DNA of 64,000 nt from Clostridia bacterium (GCA_900766735.1 CAAFWO010000007.1:17261-81260); one strand, 5' to 3'; positions 8,294 to 17,296 are shown, counted from the stretch's first letter. The notes: generated by a model from the letters alone, not told the origin. Translations and numbers: made by a program.

Positions 8294-9528
8294 ATGAAGA
8301 TTTTGAATTTCGGGTCGGCAAACCTTGACTATGTATACAGCCTCGACCATATCGTGGGTGAGGGAGAGACAGAAGAGAGCGAGGCGATGAACACTTTCGC
8401 CGGCGGCAAGGGGTTAAATCAGTCTGTCGCGGCGGCAAGAGCGGGAGCGAAGATTTATCACGCGGGATGCATCGGAAACGACGGGGAAATGCTTGTTAAA
8501 ACGCTTTCGGAAAGCGGAGCAGACACATCGCTCATAAAGCGCGAGAACGAAAAAAACGGGCACGCGATAATCCAGGTCAGCAAAAACGGGGAAAACTCGA
8601 TTTTCATCCATTCCGGAACAAATGCAATGATAGAAAAGGATTACGTCGACAGCGTTTTATCGCACTTCGGCAAGGGCGACATCATTATTTTGCAGAACGA
8701 GATAAATGCGATTGATTACATCATCGACGCGGCGTATAAAAAGGAAATGTTTATAATCTTAAACCCTTCGCCGATGAACGAAAAAATATTCAAGCTTGAT
8801 TTTAACAAGATTTCATGCCTTGTCGCAAACGAGGTGGAGACAAAGACGATTTTTAAAAGCGACGATCTTAAGAGTATCGAAAAAAATGCGAAAAAGGAGT
8901 ATCCCGGAATCAAGATCATGCTGACAAGGGGGGCGAGGGCTCGGTCTATATTGATTCGGACAAGGTTTATCACCAGAACGCGTTTATTGTCGACGCGGTA
9001 GACACGACCGCCGCGGGGGACGCGTTTATGGGTTATTTCGTGGCCGGTATAGCAGAGAAAAAGGATATTCGGGAGGTGTTAAAGACTGCCTCGGCCGCAT
9101 CGGCGATCGCGGTGTCGCGCCCGGGTGCAGCACCGTCGATTCCTTATATGAAAGAGGTCGCGGAAAAGATAGGAAAGATGGAGGAGCGCTATTCGCTCTC
9201 CGATCCTGAAGACATAAAAAAGCGGATCGAGAAATATGTTATAAACAATATTGCCGACGTGACGCTCGCCAAAATGGCGGAGGAATTTAATTATTCATAC
9301 TACACGATGAGAAACATCATAAAGATGAGCACGGGAAAGAGCTTTGTCCAATATGTTCAGGAGCTAAGGGTTCGCGAGGCGGCGAGGCTCATCGGGAGCA
9401 CCGATATGTCAATATCCGGGATAACGAACGCGGTCGGCTATGAAAATGAGAGCTTTTTCAGAAGAAAATTCAAAGAGTACTACGGCGTGACGCCGAAGGA
9501 TTATAAAACAGAAAAGAAGGTTAAATAA
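8294..9528 (+). CDS. PfkB sugar kinase fused to AraC-type DNA-binding domain (frameshifted)
   Basis: Frame one (8294-9001) encodes most of a PfkB/ribokinase fold, with an N-terminal [13 protein letters not shown] and [15 protein letters not shown] substrate-site region. Frame two (open from before 8932 to 9528) continues it with the catalytic anion-hole motif DTTAAGDAF, then a C-terminal double helix-turn-helix of AraC type ([13 protein letters not shown] and [20 protein letters not shown]). The frames meet at a G6 tract (8928-8933). A -1 shift there gives TRGGEGSV, which aligns in length with ribokinases, and a 411-residue protein. The zero-frame product alone lacks the catalytic Asp. The stop overlaps the next ATG. 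Substrate unknown; the fusion suggests a kinase that also regulates transcription. Confidence 0.8.
8928..8933 (+). other. G6 tract at the -1 frame junction
   Basis: Zero-frame codons read ACA AGG GGG GCG; the productive downstream frame reads GGC GAG GGC from 8932. A peptidyl tRNA on GGG (8930-8932) can re-pair perfectly with GGG at 8929-8931. One more G would also restore the frame. No clear stimulatory hairpin or properly spaced internal Shine-Dalgarno sequence is seen. Confidence 0.75.
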
Positions 9529-10169
9529 TGAAAATTTTTATTGACACGGCAAATGTGGATGAAATTCGTGAGATTGCAGAGCTCGGGATTCTTTCCGGCG
9601 TGACGACGAATCCCTCGCTCATCGCGAAAGAGGGCAGGGATTTTCGCGAGGTCGTCGAAGAGATCACGAAAACAGTTGACGGACCGATCTCGGCCGAGGT
9701 CATAAGCCTTGACGCGGAGGGTATGGTGCGCGAGGCGCTGGAGCTTTCAAAGATACATAAAAACATTGTCATCAAGATCCCGATAACCAAAGAGGGATTA
9801 AAAGCTGTCTCCCGTCTTCACGAAAATGGGATCCGTACCAACGTGACGCTTATTTTCAGCCCGGCACAGGCGCTTTTGGCCGCGAGAGCGGGGGCAAGCT
9901 TTGTCAGCCCGTTCATCGGAAGGCTTGACGACATCGCATCGGACGGAACGAAGCTTATCAGGACGATCGCGGATATATTCAGAGAACACAAAATTGACAC
10001 AGAGATAATCGCGGCGAGCATAAGAGGTCCGGAGGACGTTATCGAATCCGCCGTTGCCGGAGCGGACATTGCGACAGTGCCTTACGGCGTTATTAACAGA
10101 ATGATATGCCATCCTCTGACCGATGCCGGAATAGCGAGGTTCTTGAAGGACTGGAAAAGCGTTAAATAG
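9528..10169 (+). CDS. Transaldolase / fructose-6-phosphate aldolase family protein
   Basis: 213 residues, the short TalC/FSA type. The TIM barrel starts [13 protein letters not shown], with [13 protein letters not shown] (near 25), the Schiff-base Lys in IVIKIPIT (near 85) and [19 protein letters not shown] (near 105). Such enzymes catalyse dihydroxyacetone transfer in the pentose phosphate pathway or reversible aldol cleavage of fructose 6-phosphate; the two cannot be separated by eye. ATG 9528 shares its A with the TAA of the kinase-AraC gene, so translation is coupled. The pairing points to a sugar-phosphate pathway controlled by the upstream fusion protein. Confidence 0.9.
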   Translation: MKIFIDTANVDEIREIAELGILSGVTTNPSLIAKEGRDFREVVEEITKTVDGPISAEVISLDAEGMVREALELSKIHKNIVIKIPITKEGLKAVSRLHENGIRTNVTLIFSPAQALLAARAGASFVSPFIGRLDDIASDGTKLIRTIADIFREHKIDTEIIAASIRGPEDVIESAVAGADIATVPYGVINRMICHPLTDAGIARFLKDWKSVK

Positions 10170-10208
10170 TAAAACAGCGGACTTAAAGTCCGCTGTTTTA
10201 CTATTTAA
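10162..10208. terminator. Bidirectional terminator with 23-bp perfect stem
   Basis: A perfect palindrome: left arm 10162-10184, single A at 10185, right arm 10186-10208, with a GC-rich core (CAGCGGACTT) flanked by A and T tracts. The left arm includes the stop codon of the transaldolase gene. Confidence 0.85.
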
Positions 10209-10211
10209 GCA

Positions 10212-10240
10212 TTGCTTTTTAGCCGCAAATGGTGTAGAAT
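10212..10240 (+). promoter_or_regulatory. Sigma-A promoter
   Basis: TTGCTT (10212-10217), 17 bp, TAGAAT (10235-10240), 36 bp upstream of the GTG start of the nucleotidyltransferase-fold gene. Confidence 0.6.
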
Positions 10241-10276
10241 ATATATTGAAGTTTTTTTCATCGGGAGGGCAGAAAA

Positions 10277-11440
10277 GTGGAAAATGCGGCAAAAGAGATG
10301 ATGAGGCTGATAACAAGCGAAATAACCGGCGAAAAGGTCTCATCGCACTATGACGAAAAAGAGTTATCGGAGCTTTATGTGCTCTCGAAGTCTCACGATA
10401 TGGCGCACCTCGTCGGCAGTGCCTTAAAGAAAAACGGCCTTTTGGAGGACGGGGAGAACAAAAAGGCGTTTGAAAAGGCGATATTTACGGCGGTCTACCG
10501 TAACGGGAAAATGGTATATGAGCTTGAAAACATTAAAAAGTGTTTAAGCGAGAAAAATATTCCGTTCATTTTATTAAAGGGCGCAGTATTAATGGACTAT
10601 TACCCCGAGTCATGGATGCGCACAAGCTCGGACATCGACGTTTTGGTGCATTATGACGATCTTTTGCCGGCGGCGGACGCACTGGCGGCTCTTTTCGGGT
10701 GCTCGTATAAGCCGAAGGGATCGCACGATATTCAGTTCGTTTCGAATAACGGCGTGCATGTGGAGCTCCACTACAGGCTTGTTGAGGAAAACCACGCGGC
10801 GGACGCGGAAAAGCCGCTTGCAAAGGTGTGGGAGCATGCCGTGAAAAAGGGCGGTACGAGCGAGTGCGCCCTGACAGAGGAAATGTTTTATTATTACCAT
10901 ATTGCGCATATGGCAAAGCATATTATGAACGGCGGTTGCGGAATCAGGCCGCTTTTGGATCTTTATATATTAAACGGAAGAAAAGCATATAATGAGAAAA
11001 AAGAGGAAAAGCTTCTTTCCGAGGGTGGACTTTTAACATTTAACGAAACGGCAAAATCACTTACTTTAATGTGGTTTGGTGAAGGAGAGGGAACGTATAT
11101 GGCAAAAAAGCTCGGGGAATATCTTGTTTTGGGCGGAATATACGGAAATATGGACAACAAGGTGCTTTTCGGACAGACAAAAAGGGGCGGCGGCAAGTTA
11201 AAATACGCGCTTACGAGAATCTGGCTTCCTTATGAAACAATGCGTTTTTTCTATCCGACGCTGGACGGAAAAAAGGCGCTCCTTCCCGTCTATGAGGTTA
11301 TTCGATGGTTCAGGCTAATCTTTCTCGGCGGATTTAAAAGAAGCATAAATGAGCTTAAGATAAATTCGGAGATAGACAAAGAGTCGGCAGGAAATGCGAA
11401 GGAGCTTTTGGAGGGTCTCGGACTTGTTAAAAAGAAATAG
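10277..11440 (+). CDS. Nucleotidyltransferase-fold family protein
   Basis: 387 residues resembling the uncharacterised nucleotidyltransferase family (NTP_transf_5 type). The core lies at about residues 95-165: IPFILLKGAVLMDYYP, then RTSSDIDVLV with the paired Asp metal ligands of a polymerase-beta fold, and a later VHVELHYRL. The remainder is helical. Related genes often occur in polysaccharide or lasso-peptide clusters, but none is near here, so the role is unknown. The start is GTG 10277 with GGGAGG at 10263-10268. It is a monocistronic unit by its context: a terminator and promoter upstream, and a fresh promoter for the next gene. Confidence 0.75.
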   Translation: MENAAKEMMRLITSEITGEKVSSHYDEKELSELYVLSKSHDMAHLVGSALKKNGLLEDGENKKAFEKAIFTAVYRNGKMVYELENIKKCLSEKNIPFILLKGAVLMDYYPESWMRTSSDIDVLVHYDDLLPAADALAALFGCSYKPKGSHDIQFVSNNGVHVELHYRLVEENHAADAEKPLAKVWEHAVKKGGTSECALTEEMFYYYHIAHMAKHIMNGGCGIRPLLDLYILNGRKAYNEKKEEKLLSEGGLLTFNETAKSLTLMWFGEGEGTYMAKKLGEYLVLGGIYGNMDNKVLFGQTKRGGGKLKYALTRIWLPYETMRFFYPTLDGKKALLPVYEVIRWFRLIFLGGFKRSINELKINSEIDKESAGNAKELLEGLGLVKKK

Positions 11441-11463
11441 AGTGAAAAAAGTGCAAATTTTTG

Positions 11464-11492
11464 TTGCGTAAACAGCAATTTTGTGTTATAAT
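11464..11492 (+). promoter_or_regulatory. Sigma-A promoter of the QueT-like gene
   Basis: TTGCGT (11464-11469), 17 bp, TATAAT (11487-11492). The leader to the start codon is only about 27 nt, too short for a preQ1 riboswitch. It probably also serves glmM and the peptidase gene. Confidence 0.75.
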
Positions 11493-11525
11493 AGACTGAA
11501 CATGTATAAACGGAGTGATACAAAA

Positions 11526-12023
11526 ATGAAGAAAAAATCTGAGATAATCGCGCGGTCGGCAATCACAGCCGCGCTTTATGTTGTGTTGACACTTTTGAGC
11601 TATCCCTTATCATACAATATGATACAGTTTCGCGTTTCGGAATTGATGACGCTTTTGGTCTGGTTTGACCCGTCGTATATTCCGGGGCTTTTGATAGGCT
11701 GTGCCCTTGCCAACCTTTTCGGAACAGGCGGAATGATCGACGTGGTGTTCGGAACGCTTGCAAGCGCGTTTGCGTTCCTTTTGATGTATTTTTTAAGAAA
11801 AATAAAAAACGAAAAGCTGAGCCTTTTCTTATCGAGCCTTTGCCCGGCGCTTTCCTCATTTATCATCGCACTGGAAATGCGCTTTGCAACGGGAGCTAAG
11901 GAGAGCTTCTGGCTTTGGTTTATGTATATTGCGATCGGCGAGCTGACGGTGGTGACTTTAGCCGGCTGTCCGCTTGCCATGTATCTTAAAAAGAAATATT
12001 TAAAGAAAAAGGAAGGTAGGTAA
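11526..12023 (+). CDS. QueT-family transporter
   Basis: About 165 residues with five to six hydrophobic segments. [10 protein letters not shown] near 11, the [13 protein letters not shown] motif near 35 and the glycine-rich [27 protein letters not shown] near 58 are typical of QueT-type integral membrane S-components, which import queuosine precursors with an ECF energy module. The substrate is inferred from family only; no queuosine genes are seen nearby. The start is ATG 11526 with GGAGTGAT upstream; ATGs at 11481 and 11502 lack a ribosome site. It ends two bases before glmM, so the two are cotranscribed. Confidence 0.75.
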   Translation: MKKKSEIIARSAITAALYVVLTLLSYPLSYNMIQFRVSELMTLLVWFDPSYIPGLLIGCALANLFGTGGMIDVVFGTLASAFAFLLMYFLRKIKNEKLSLFLSSLCPALSSFIIALEMRFATGAKESFWLWFMYIAIGELTVVTLAGCPLAMYLKKKYLKKKEGR

Positions 12024-12024
12024 A

Positions 12025-13380
12025 ATGGGAAGGCTTTTCGGAACAGACGGTGTCAGAGGTATTGCAAACTCAAAAGAGCTTGACGCTCAGATGGCGTATA
12101 ACTTAGGCAGAGCCGGTTCTTTCATTCTATCAAAAGAAAATAATCATCAAAGTGTTATATTGGTGGGAAAAGATACAAGAGCCTCCGGCGATATGCTCGA
12201 GGCGGCCTTGATTGCCGGCATCTGCTCGACGGGAGCAAAGGCAGTGCGCCTTGGCGTTATTCCCACACCGGCGGTTGCATATCTTGCAAGAAAATTGAAT
12301 GCGGACGCAGGCGTCGTTATTTCGGCGTCGCACAATCCGTTTGAATTTAACGGGATCAAGTTTTTCAACAACGAAGGCTATAAATTAAACGACGCGATAG
12401 AAGATGAGATCGAGGCCATAATCGCGAATGATATGGAGGGCGTTCCCGCTCCCGTTGCAGGTGACATCGGCAGGGTCGAGGAGATGGATTCGGCGGCCGA
12501 GGAGTATGTTAAGTTTGCTATCGGCGCGTCGACGGTGAGACTTTCCGGAATGAAGATCGCACTCGATACGGCGTGCGGAGCTTCAAGCTTCACGAGCCCT
12601 GAAGCATTCAGCCGCCTGGGAGCGGAGGTTTTAACCATCCACAACGATCCGGACGGAATAAATATTAACTCAGGCTGCGGTTCGACGCATATGGAGAGCC
12701 TTTGCGAATTCGTTGTTAAAAACGGATGCGATCTGGGACTCGCGTTTGACGGAGACGCGGACAGAATGCTCGCGGTCGACGAGAACGGAAAAGTGGTTGA
12801 CGGTGACGAGATCATGGCGATAGCGGCGCTTTACTTAAAGGAAAGAGGGAGACTTAATAAAAATGCCGTTGTTGCGACGGTTATGAGCAATTTGGGACTT
12901 TCCATTTTCGGCAACGAGAACGGAATAACCGTGCCCAAGACCAAGGTCGGCGACAGATATGTGCTTGAGGAGATGTTAAAAGAGGGCTATTCTATCGGCG
13001 GCGAGCAGTCCGGCCACATCATCATGCTTGACTATAACACGACGGGAGACGGGCTTGTTTCCGCGATCGTGCTCTCATCGATAGTAAAAGAGTCCGGAAA
13101 GACGCTTTCCGAGCTCTCAAAAGTTATAAAGATACTTCCGCAGTCGCTCTTTAACGCGAAGCTTGCGGACAAGGATAAAAAGGACATCTGGCAGACCGAT
13201 GAGGAGATCGTATCGCTCATCGAGGAGACGAAGACCGCGCTTTCCGGATCGGGCAGAGTGCTCATCCGCCCGTCGGGAACAGAGCCCTTGATCCGCGTTA
13301 TGATAGAGGGCTCCGACCAGGAGATGATCGACTCATATTGCCGCCGCATCGCGGAGCTTATCGAAAGCAAGGCGAGATAA
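12025..13380 (+). CDS. glmM: Phosphoglucosamine mutase
   Basis: 451 residues, full length. It converts glucosamine 6-phosphate to glucosamine 1-phosphate for UDP-GlcNAc and peptidoglycan synthesis. The N-terminal GTDGVRG, the active-site phosphoserine motif [17 protein letters not shown] (near 95-110), the metal-binding DGDADR (near 240) and the C-terminal phosphate-binding [12 protein letters not shown] are all present. The ribosome site GGAAGGTAGG overlaps the end of the QueT-like gene. The stop shares a base with the ATG of the next gene. Confidence 0.98.
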   Translation: MGRLFGTDGVRGIANSKELDAQMAYNLGRAGSFILSKENNHQSVILVGKDTRASGDMLEAALIAGICSTGAKAVRLGVIPTPAVAYLARKLNADAGVVISASHNPFEFNGIKFFNNEGYKLNDAIEDEIEAIIANDMEGVPAPVAGDIGRVEEMDSAAEEYVKFAIGASTVRLSGMKIALDTACGASSFTSPEAFSRLGAEVLTIHNDPDGININSGCGSTHMESLCEFVVKNGCDLGLAFDGDADRMLAVDENGKVVDGDEIMAIAALYLKERGRLNKNAVVATVMSNLGLSIFGNENGITVPKTKVGDRYVLEEMLKEGYSIGGEQSGHIIMLDYNTTGDGLVSAIVLSSIVKESGKTLSELSKVIKILPQSLFNAKLADKDKKDIWQTDEEIVSLIEETKTALSGSGRVLIRPSGTEPLIRVMIEGSDQEMIDSYCRRIAELIESKAR

Positions 13381-14417
13381 TGGACAGATGCGAGCGCCTT
13401 TTAGCAAAGGCGGAAAAACCGTGCCTTGTGACATCGGACGAAAATGTGTTTTACTTTTCCGGCTTCACGGGGGGAGACAGCTTTCTTCTGATCGCGGATA
13501 ATTTCCGCGGGATATTCACAGATACGCGCTACACCCTCCAGGCAAAGGAGGAGGCAAAGGGCTTTAAGGTATATGATGCCGACGCTTTGGGAAACCTTAA
13601 AAAGGTGGTGTCAGACCTTGGTATAAAAGAGGTCGGCATCGAAGAGGAGCATATGACCGTCGCCGAGATGGCGCGCTTCACATCATTTTTAAGCTTTTTC
13701 CCGGCAGGAAAGTATATTAATGAATTAAGAGCGGTCAAGGACGATGCGGAGCTTGATAAGATAAGAGAATCGGAAAAGCTTTCCGAGGCAGCGTTTATGC
13801 ATTTTGTAAATAACGCGTATGTCGGAATGACAGAGCTTCGCGCTGCGTGCCTTATCGAGAGCTATATGAGGGAGAACGGTGCGAAAAAGACGTCGTTTGA
13901 CACAATCGTAGCCTCCGGAAAATACGGGGCGATGCCGCACGCGACAGCTTCCGACAGGGTGATTGAGGAAGGACAGATGGCGGTGTGCGACTTTGGGTGC
14001 ATGCTCTCGGGCTATGCTTCGGATATGACAAGAACGGTCGGATTCGGAAAAGTTCCGGACTTTGAGAAAGAAATTTACGGAGTCGTTTTGGCCGCGCATA
14101 ATAGAGCTCTCTCGTCGGTCCGCGAGGGCGTGACGGGAAAAGAGGTCGACAAGGCGGCGAGGGATGTAATAGCCGATGCCGGGTATGAAGAATATTTCAT
14201 TCATTCGACGGGGCACGGAGTCGGACTTTTTATTCACGAATCGCCGACGGCGTCTGCAAGGTCGGAGGTTTTGCTAAAAGAGAATATGACGCTCACGATA
14301 GAGCCCGGCATCTATATTCCGGAGCGCTTCGGAGTCAGGATCGAGGATCTCACGATCGTTAAAAAGGACGGGTGCGAGGACTTAAACAAAGTCACGAAAG
14401 AGCTTATTTTGATATAG
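13380..14417 (+). CDS. Xaa-Pro aminopeptidase family protein (M24)
   Basis: About 345 residues: an N-terminal creatinase-like domain and a C-terminal pita-bread metallopeptidase domain. Metal ligands are visible: Asp in VCDFG and the second Asp in ASDMTRT, His in STGHGVGL, Glu in TIEPGIY and Glu in RIEDL. It probably removes N-terminal residues before proline in the cytoplasm. ATG 13380 overlaps the glmM stop by one base, so translation is coupled. In many Firmicutes an M24 peptidase gene precedes efp, as here. Whether the substrate is X-Pro dipeptide or longer peptide cannot be read. Confidence 0.92.
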   Translation: MDRCERLLAKAEKPCLVTSDENVFYFSGFTGGDSFLLIADNFRGIFTDTRYTLQAKEEAKGFKVYDADALGNLKKVVSDLGIKEVGIEEEHMTVAEMARFTSFLSFFPAGKYINELRAVKDDAELDKIRESEKLSEAAFMHFVNNAYVGMTELRAACLIESYMRENGAKKTSFDTIVASGKYGAMPHATASDRVIEEGQMAVCDFGCMLSGYASDMTRTVGFGKVPDFEKEIYGVVLAAHNRALSSVREGVTGKEVDKAARDVIADAGYEEYFIHSTGHGVGLFIHESPTASARSEVLLKENMTLTIEPGIYIPERFGVRIEDLTIVKKDGCEDLNKVTKELILI

Positions 14418-14442
14418 ACTTTGGAAAAATTTAAAAAAAGAC

Positions 14443-14471
14443 TTGAAATTCTCTTGAGTTTATTATACAAT
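14443..14471 (+). promoter_or_regulatory. Sigma-A promoter of efp
   Basis: TTGAAA (14443-14448), 17 bp, TACAAT (14466-14471), 34 bp before the start codon. Confidence 0.7.
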
Positions 14472-14505
14472 ATAAAAGAGATATTTTAAGAAAGGATGAT
14501 AACCA

Positions 14506-15063
14506 ATGATATCTGCAGGTGAATTCAGAAACGGCGTTACATTTGAAATGGACGGTAACGTATATCGTATAATAGAGTTCCAGCACGTAAAACCCGGAAA
14601 GGGCGCGGCATTCGTTCGCACAAAAATCAGAAATGTTATTTCCGGCGGTGTGGTTGAGAAGACCTTTAACCCCACTGAGAAATTTGAGAAGGCACACATC
14701 GAGAGAAAAGAGATGCAGTACCTTTATTCCGACGGTGATCTTTTCTATTTCATGGATCCCGAGACTTATGAGCAGGAGCCTTTGGGACAGGACACACTCG
14801 GAGACGCGCTTAAGTTCGTTAAGGAGAACGACACCGTGACGATTCTTTCCTATAAGGGAAATGTTTTCGCGGTTGAGCCTCAGAACTTCGTTACTCTTGA
14901 GATCACGGCGACAGAGCCCGGCTTTAAGGGAGATACGACGACTAATGTTATGAAGCCCGCGACGGTTGAGACCGGCGCTGAGGTTGCTGTTCCCCTCTTT
15001 ATCGAGATCGGCGATAAGATCAGAATCGATACGAGAACCGGAGAGTACATGGAAAGAGCATAA
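14506..15063 (+). CDS. efp: Elongation factor P
   Basis: 185 residues, full length with all three domains. It enters the ribosomal E site and relieves stalling at polyproline. The N-terminal KOW-like domain carries the modifiable Lys loop KPGKGAAFV near residue 30, and the C-terminus ends in the signature [14 protein letters not shown]. It has its own promoter and a ribosome site AAAGGAT, although it directly follows the peptidase gene. EF-P would assist translation of Pro-rich products such as the EETPVP protein at the start of the window. Confidence 0.98.
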   Translation: MISAGEFRNGVTFEMDGNVYRIIEFQHVKPGKGAAFVRTKIRNVISGGVVEKTFNPTEKFEKAHIERKEMQYLYSDGDLFYFMDPETYEQEPLGQDTLGDALKFVKENDTVTILSYKGNVFAVEPQNFVTLEITATEPGFKGDTTTNVMKPATVETGAEVAVPLFIEIGDKIRIDTRTGEYMERA

Positions 15064-15077
15064 TTTCGTTCTTTATA

Positions 15078-15086
15078 TGGTACAAT
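15078..15086 (+). promoter_or_regulatory. Extended -10 promoter of the zinc-ribbon gene
   Basis: TGGTACAAT (TGn-TACAAT) lies 24 bp before the ATG at 15110, with AGGAGG in between. There is no good -35. Confidence 0.45.
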
Positions 15087-15109
15087 ATTTACCGACAGGA
15101 GGTATAGTT

Positions 15110-15523
15110 ATGAGTTATTTAACAGAAAAAGCACAGTATTTGAAAGGTCTTGCGGACGGAATGAAGCTTGACAAGGAGACAAACGAGGGCAAGCTTTTCT
15201 CCGCAATTTTGGAAATGCTTGAAGACACGGCGCTCGCTATGGAAGAGGTCGTTGATATTCAGGACGAGATGCAGGAGCAGTTAAATGAGGTTGACGAGGA
15301 TCTTGCCGATGTTGAAGACGAGATCTATGGCGACGACGAGGACGACGATTTTTATGACTGTGACGATGAGGGCATTTTTATGACCTGCCCCAAGTGCGGA
15401 GACGACATCTATGTTGAGTATGACGCGATAAGCGACGACTGCACCGTTACATGCCCCAACTGCGGCGAAGAAATCGAGATCGAATGCGATTGCGATTGCG
15501 AAGAGTGCGGCAAAGAAGAATAA
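15110..15523 (+). CDS. Acidic zinc-ribbon protein, CD1247-like
   Basis: 137 residues. The N-terminal helical part (MSYLTEKAQYLKGLADGM, about 1-70) resembles the clostridial CD1247 N-terminal domain. A very acidic Asp/Glu linker follows, then a zinc ribbon with paired CxxC knuckles (CPKCGDD near 90, CPNCGEE near 113) and a Cys-rich tail CDCDCEEC. It is probably a cytoplasmic metal-binding or transcription-associated protein; function unknown. The start has a perfect AGGAGG. An upstream in-frame extension overlapping efp is rejected. Confidence 0.75.
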   Translation: MSYLTEKAQYLKGLADGMKLDKETNEGKLFSAILEMLEDTALAMEEVVDIQDEMQEQLNEVDEDLADVEDEIYGDDEDDDFYDCDDEGIFMTCPKCGDDIYVEYDAISDDCTVTCPNCGEEIEIECDCDCEECGKEE

Positions 15524-15536
15524 AAATTACTTTTGT

Positions 15537-15568
15537 CACGCCCGCACATGTGCGGGCGTGATTTTTTT
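15537..15568 (+). terminator. Intrinsic terminator
   Basis: The perfect 24-bp palindrome CACGCCCGCACA/TGTGCGGGCGTG (15537-15560) is followed by ATTTTTTT. It ends the zinc-ribbon transcript and sits just before the ArsC-like gene. Confidence 0.9.
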
Positions 15569-15577
15569 GAGGTTGAC

Positions 15578-15916
15578 ATGAACATTCAGATATTCGGAAA
15601 ATCAAAGTGCTTTGACACGAAAAAGGCGGAGAGGTATTTTAAGGAACGCAGAATAAAATATCAGCTTATCGATCTGGTCCGCTATTCGATGAGCAAGGGC
15701 GAATATAACTCCGTGAAATCCGCGCTCGGCGGATTTGACGCGCTGATTGACAAAAATTCAAAGGCATATAAAGATCACTATATCGAATATAAAAAGAGTG
15801 ACGCGGTAGAAGAGGAGCTTTTGGAATATCCCGAGCTTTTCAAAACGCCGATCGTCAGGAACGGAAAACAGGCGACGGTTGGCTATGCCCCCGAAGTCTG
15901 GAAAACATGGGAGTGA
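15578..15916 (+). CDS. ArsC/Spx-family thioredoxin-fold protein
   Basis: 112 residues. It begins with the thioredoxin-like NIQIFGKSKCFDTKKAERYF, matching the arsenate reductase-like (ArsC/YffB/Spx) family, and ends with the typical FKTPIVRNGKQATVGYAPEVWK segment. It has a single active-site Cys (SKCFDTK), not the CxxC of Spx. The role could be a reductase or an uncharacterised redox protein; the true arsenate role is not supported by any ars neighbours. The start is ATG 15578 with TTGAGGT upstream. Confidence 0.8.
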   Translation: MNIQIFGKSKCFDTKKAERYFKERRIKYQLIDLVRYSMSKGEYNSVKSALGGFDALIDKNSKAYKDHYIEYKKSDAVEEELLEYPELFKTPIVRNGKQATVGYAPEVWKTWE

Positions 15917-15923
15917 TAAAAAT

Positions 15924-17186
15924 ATGAAAAAAGTAACAGTAACCGAAGAAGTGGCGCTTAAAGGCAGCTATGACGTTTTGGTTGCCGGCGGCGGTGTTGC
16001 CGGCGTTGCGGCGGCTGTTGCCGCAGCAAGAAGAGGGAAAAGGGTTCTCCTTCTTGAAAAGACGGTCGCACTCGGCGGCCTTGCCACTATCGGTCTTATT
16101 AATCTTTTCGTGCCGATGTGCAACGGGCGCGGAACGCAGATCGTCAAGGGCATGGCGGAGGAGTTTTTGCGCCTCTCCATCAAATACGGATGGGACACGA
16201 TACCCGACGAGTGGAAGAACGGCGACCCCGGTGATGGCGCGAAGATAAGATATGTCTGCAAATACTCGGCGCCGATATTTTCGATGCTCATGACGAATCT
16301 TTTGAAAGACGAGGGCGTCGACATTTTGTTTGACTCGGTCGTTTCAAAGCCCATTATGAAGGACGGACACTGCGAGGGCGTCATCGTCGATTCCAAGGGC
16401 GGAAGAGACTATTTTGAGGCAAAGATCATCGTCGACACGACGGGCGACGCGGACATTATGTACCGTGCCGGTGTGCCATGCCGCGACGGGAAAAACTATT
16501 ATACATATCTTATGTTCGGCGTGACGATGAACTCCATGAAAAAGGCGATCGAGACGGGCGACGTTGCAAACGCATATGCCGGTTTTTCGGGCGGCGGCAT
16601 CAACCTCCACGGAACGAACCAGCCCTCCGACGTTCCGCTCTACAAGGGCACGACGGCGGACGAGATCACCGACTATCTTGTGAGAAACCATAAAGACGCG
16701 ATCGAAAAAATAAAAGATCAGGACAGAAAGAGCCGCGACATTATGCAGATGCCTGCGATGTGCCAGTTCAGGGAGACAAGGTGCATAATTGGCGACGCGA
16801 CGCTGACGGGCGACGAGACCTATCTCCATTCGGACACGTCGATCGGCGCTATGGGCGACTTTGAGATAAAGGACAGACTTTATGAGATTCCCTACGGAAC
16901 GCTTGTCAAGACAGGGTTTGACAACCTTATCACTGCCGGCAGAACAGCAAGCGCGACCGGCTGGGGATGGGACTGCTTAAGAGTCATCCCTCCGGCGATC
17001 ATCACCGGCCAAGCGGCGGGCGAGGCTTCGGTAATAGCCATCGATTCGGGCGTGCCGATAGCCGAGGTCGACATCAGCCTTTTGCAAAAGCGCCTTTCGG
17101 AGGGCAACGTTATGATACACTTTGACGACACGCTGATCCCAAAAGACAAAAGCAAAGAGGAAGAATTCAAATTCGGTCACCTTTAA
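15924..17186 (+). CDS. FAD-dependent oxidoreductase
   Basis: 420 residues. A dinucleotide-binding Rossmann motif VLVAGGGVAGVAAAVAAARRG lies near 16-36, followed by LLEKTVALGGLATIG, the pattern of the FAD_oxidored family. A C-terminal FAD motif includes NLITAGRTASATGWGWDCLRVIPPAIITGQAAGEA. Members are often linked with sugar or polysaccharide loci, and a GH42 gene lies next, though a strong terminator separates them. The substrate is unknown. It starts seven bases after the ArsC-like stop, so the two probably form an operon. Cytoplasmic; no signal peptide. Confidence 0.88.
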   Translation: MKKVTVTEEVALKGSYDVLVAGGGVAGVAAAVAAARRGKRVLLLEKTVALGGLATIGLINLFVPMCNGRGTQIVKGMAEEFLRLSIKYGWDTIPDEWKNGDPGDGAKIRYVCKYSAPIFSMLMTNLLKDEGVDILFDSVVSKPIMKDGHCEGVIVDSKGGRDYFEAKIIVDTTGDADIMYRAGVPCRDGKNYYTYLMFGVTMNSMKKAIETGDVANAYAGFSGGGINLHGTNQPSDVPLYKGTTADEITDYLVRNHKDAIEKIKDQDRKSRDIMQMPAMCQFRETRCIIGDATLTGDETYLHSDTSIGAMGDFEIKDRLYEIPYGTLVKTGFDNLITAGRTASATGWGWDCLRVIPPAIITGQAAGEASVIAIDSGVPIAEVDISLLQKRLSEGNVMIHFDDTLIPKDKSKEEEFKFGHL

Positions 17187-17230
17187 TAAATATAAAAATC
17201 CTGTCGGAGACGACAGGATTTTTATATTTA
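17187..17230. terminator. Bidirectional terminator with 20-bp perfect stem
   Basis: The left arm 17187-17206 (A-rich then ATCCTGTCG), loop GAGA and right arm 17211-17230 pair perfectly and end in a T-rich tract. Confidence 0.88.
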
Positions 17231-17276
17231 AATCAGAAATCTTATATATACTAAGGCTTCTTTCGGTGCTAAAATA

Positions 17277-17285
17277 AAGTTAAAG
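17277..17285 (+). promoter_or_regulatory. Possible extended -10 of the GH42 gene
   Basis: TGCTAAAAT (TGn-TAAAAT) lies 11 bp before ATG 17297, which would leave almost no leader. TATACT at 17247-17252 is an alternative -10. Weak call. Confidence 0.3.
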
Positions 17286-17296
17286 GAGTGATAATA

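Noticed and set aside
14966..15109. N-terminal extension of the zinc-ribbon protein overlapping efp
   Set aside because: The AGGAGG before 15110 and family length mark the later ATG as the start.
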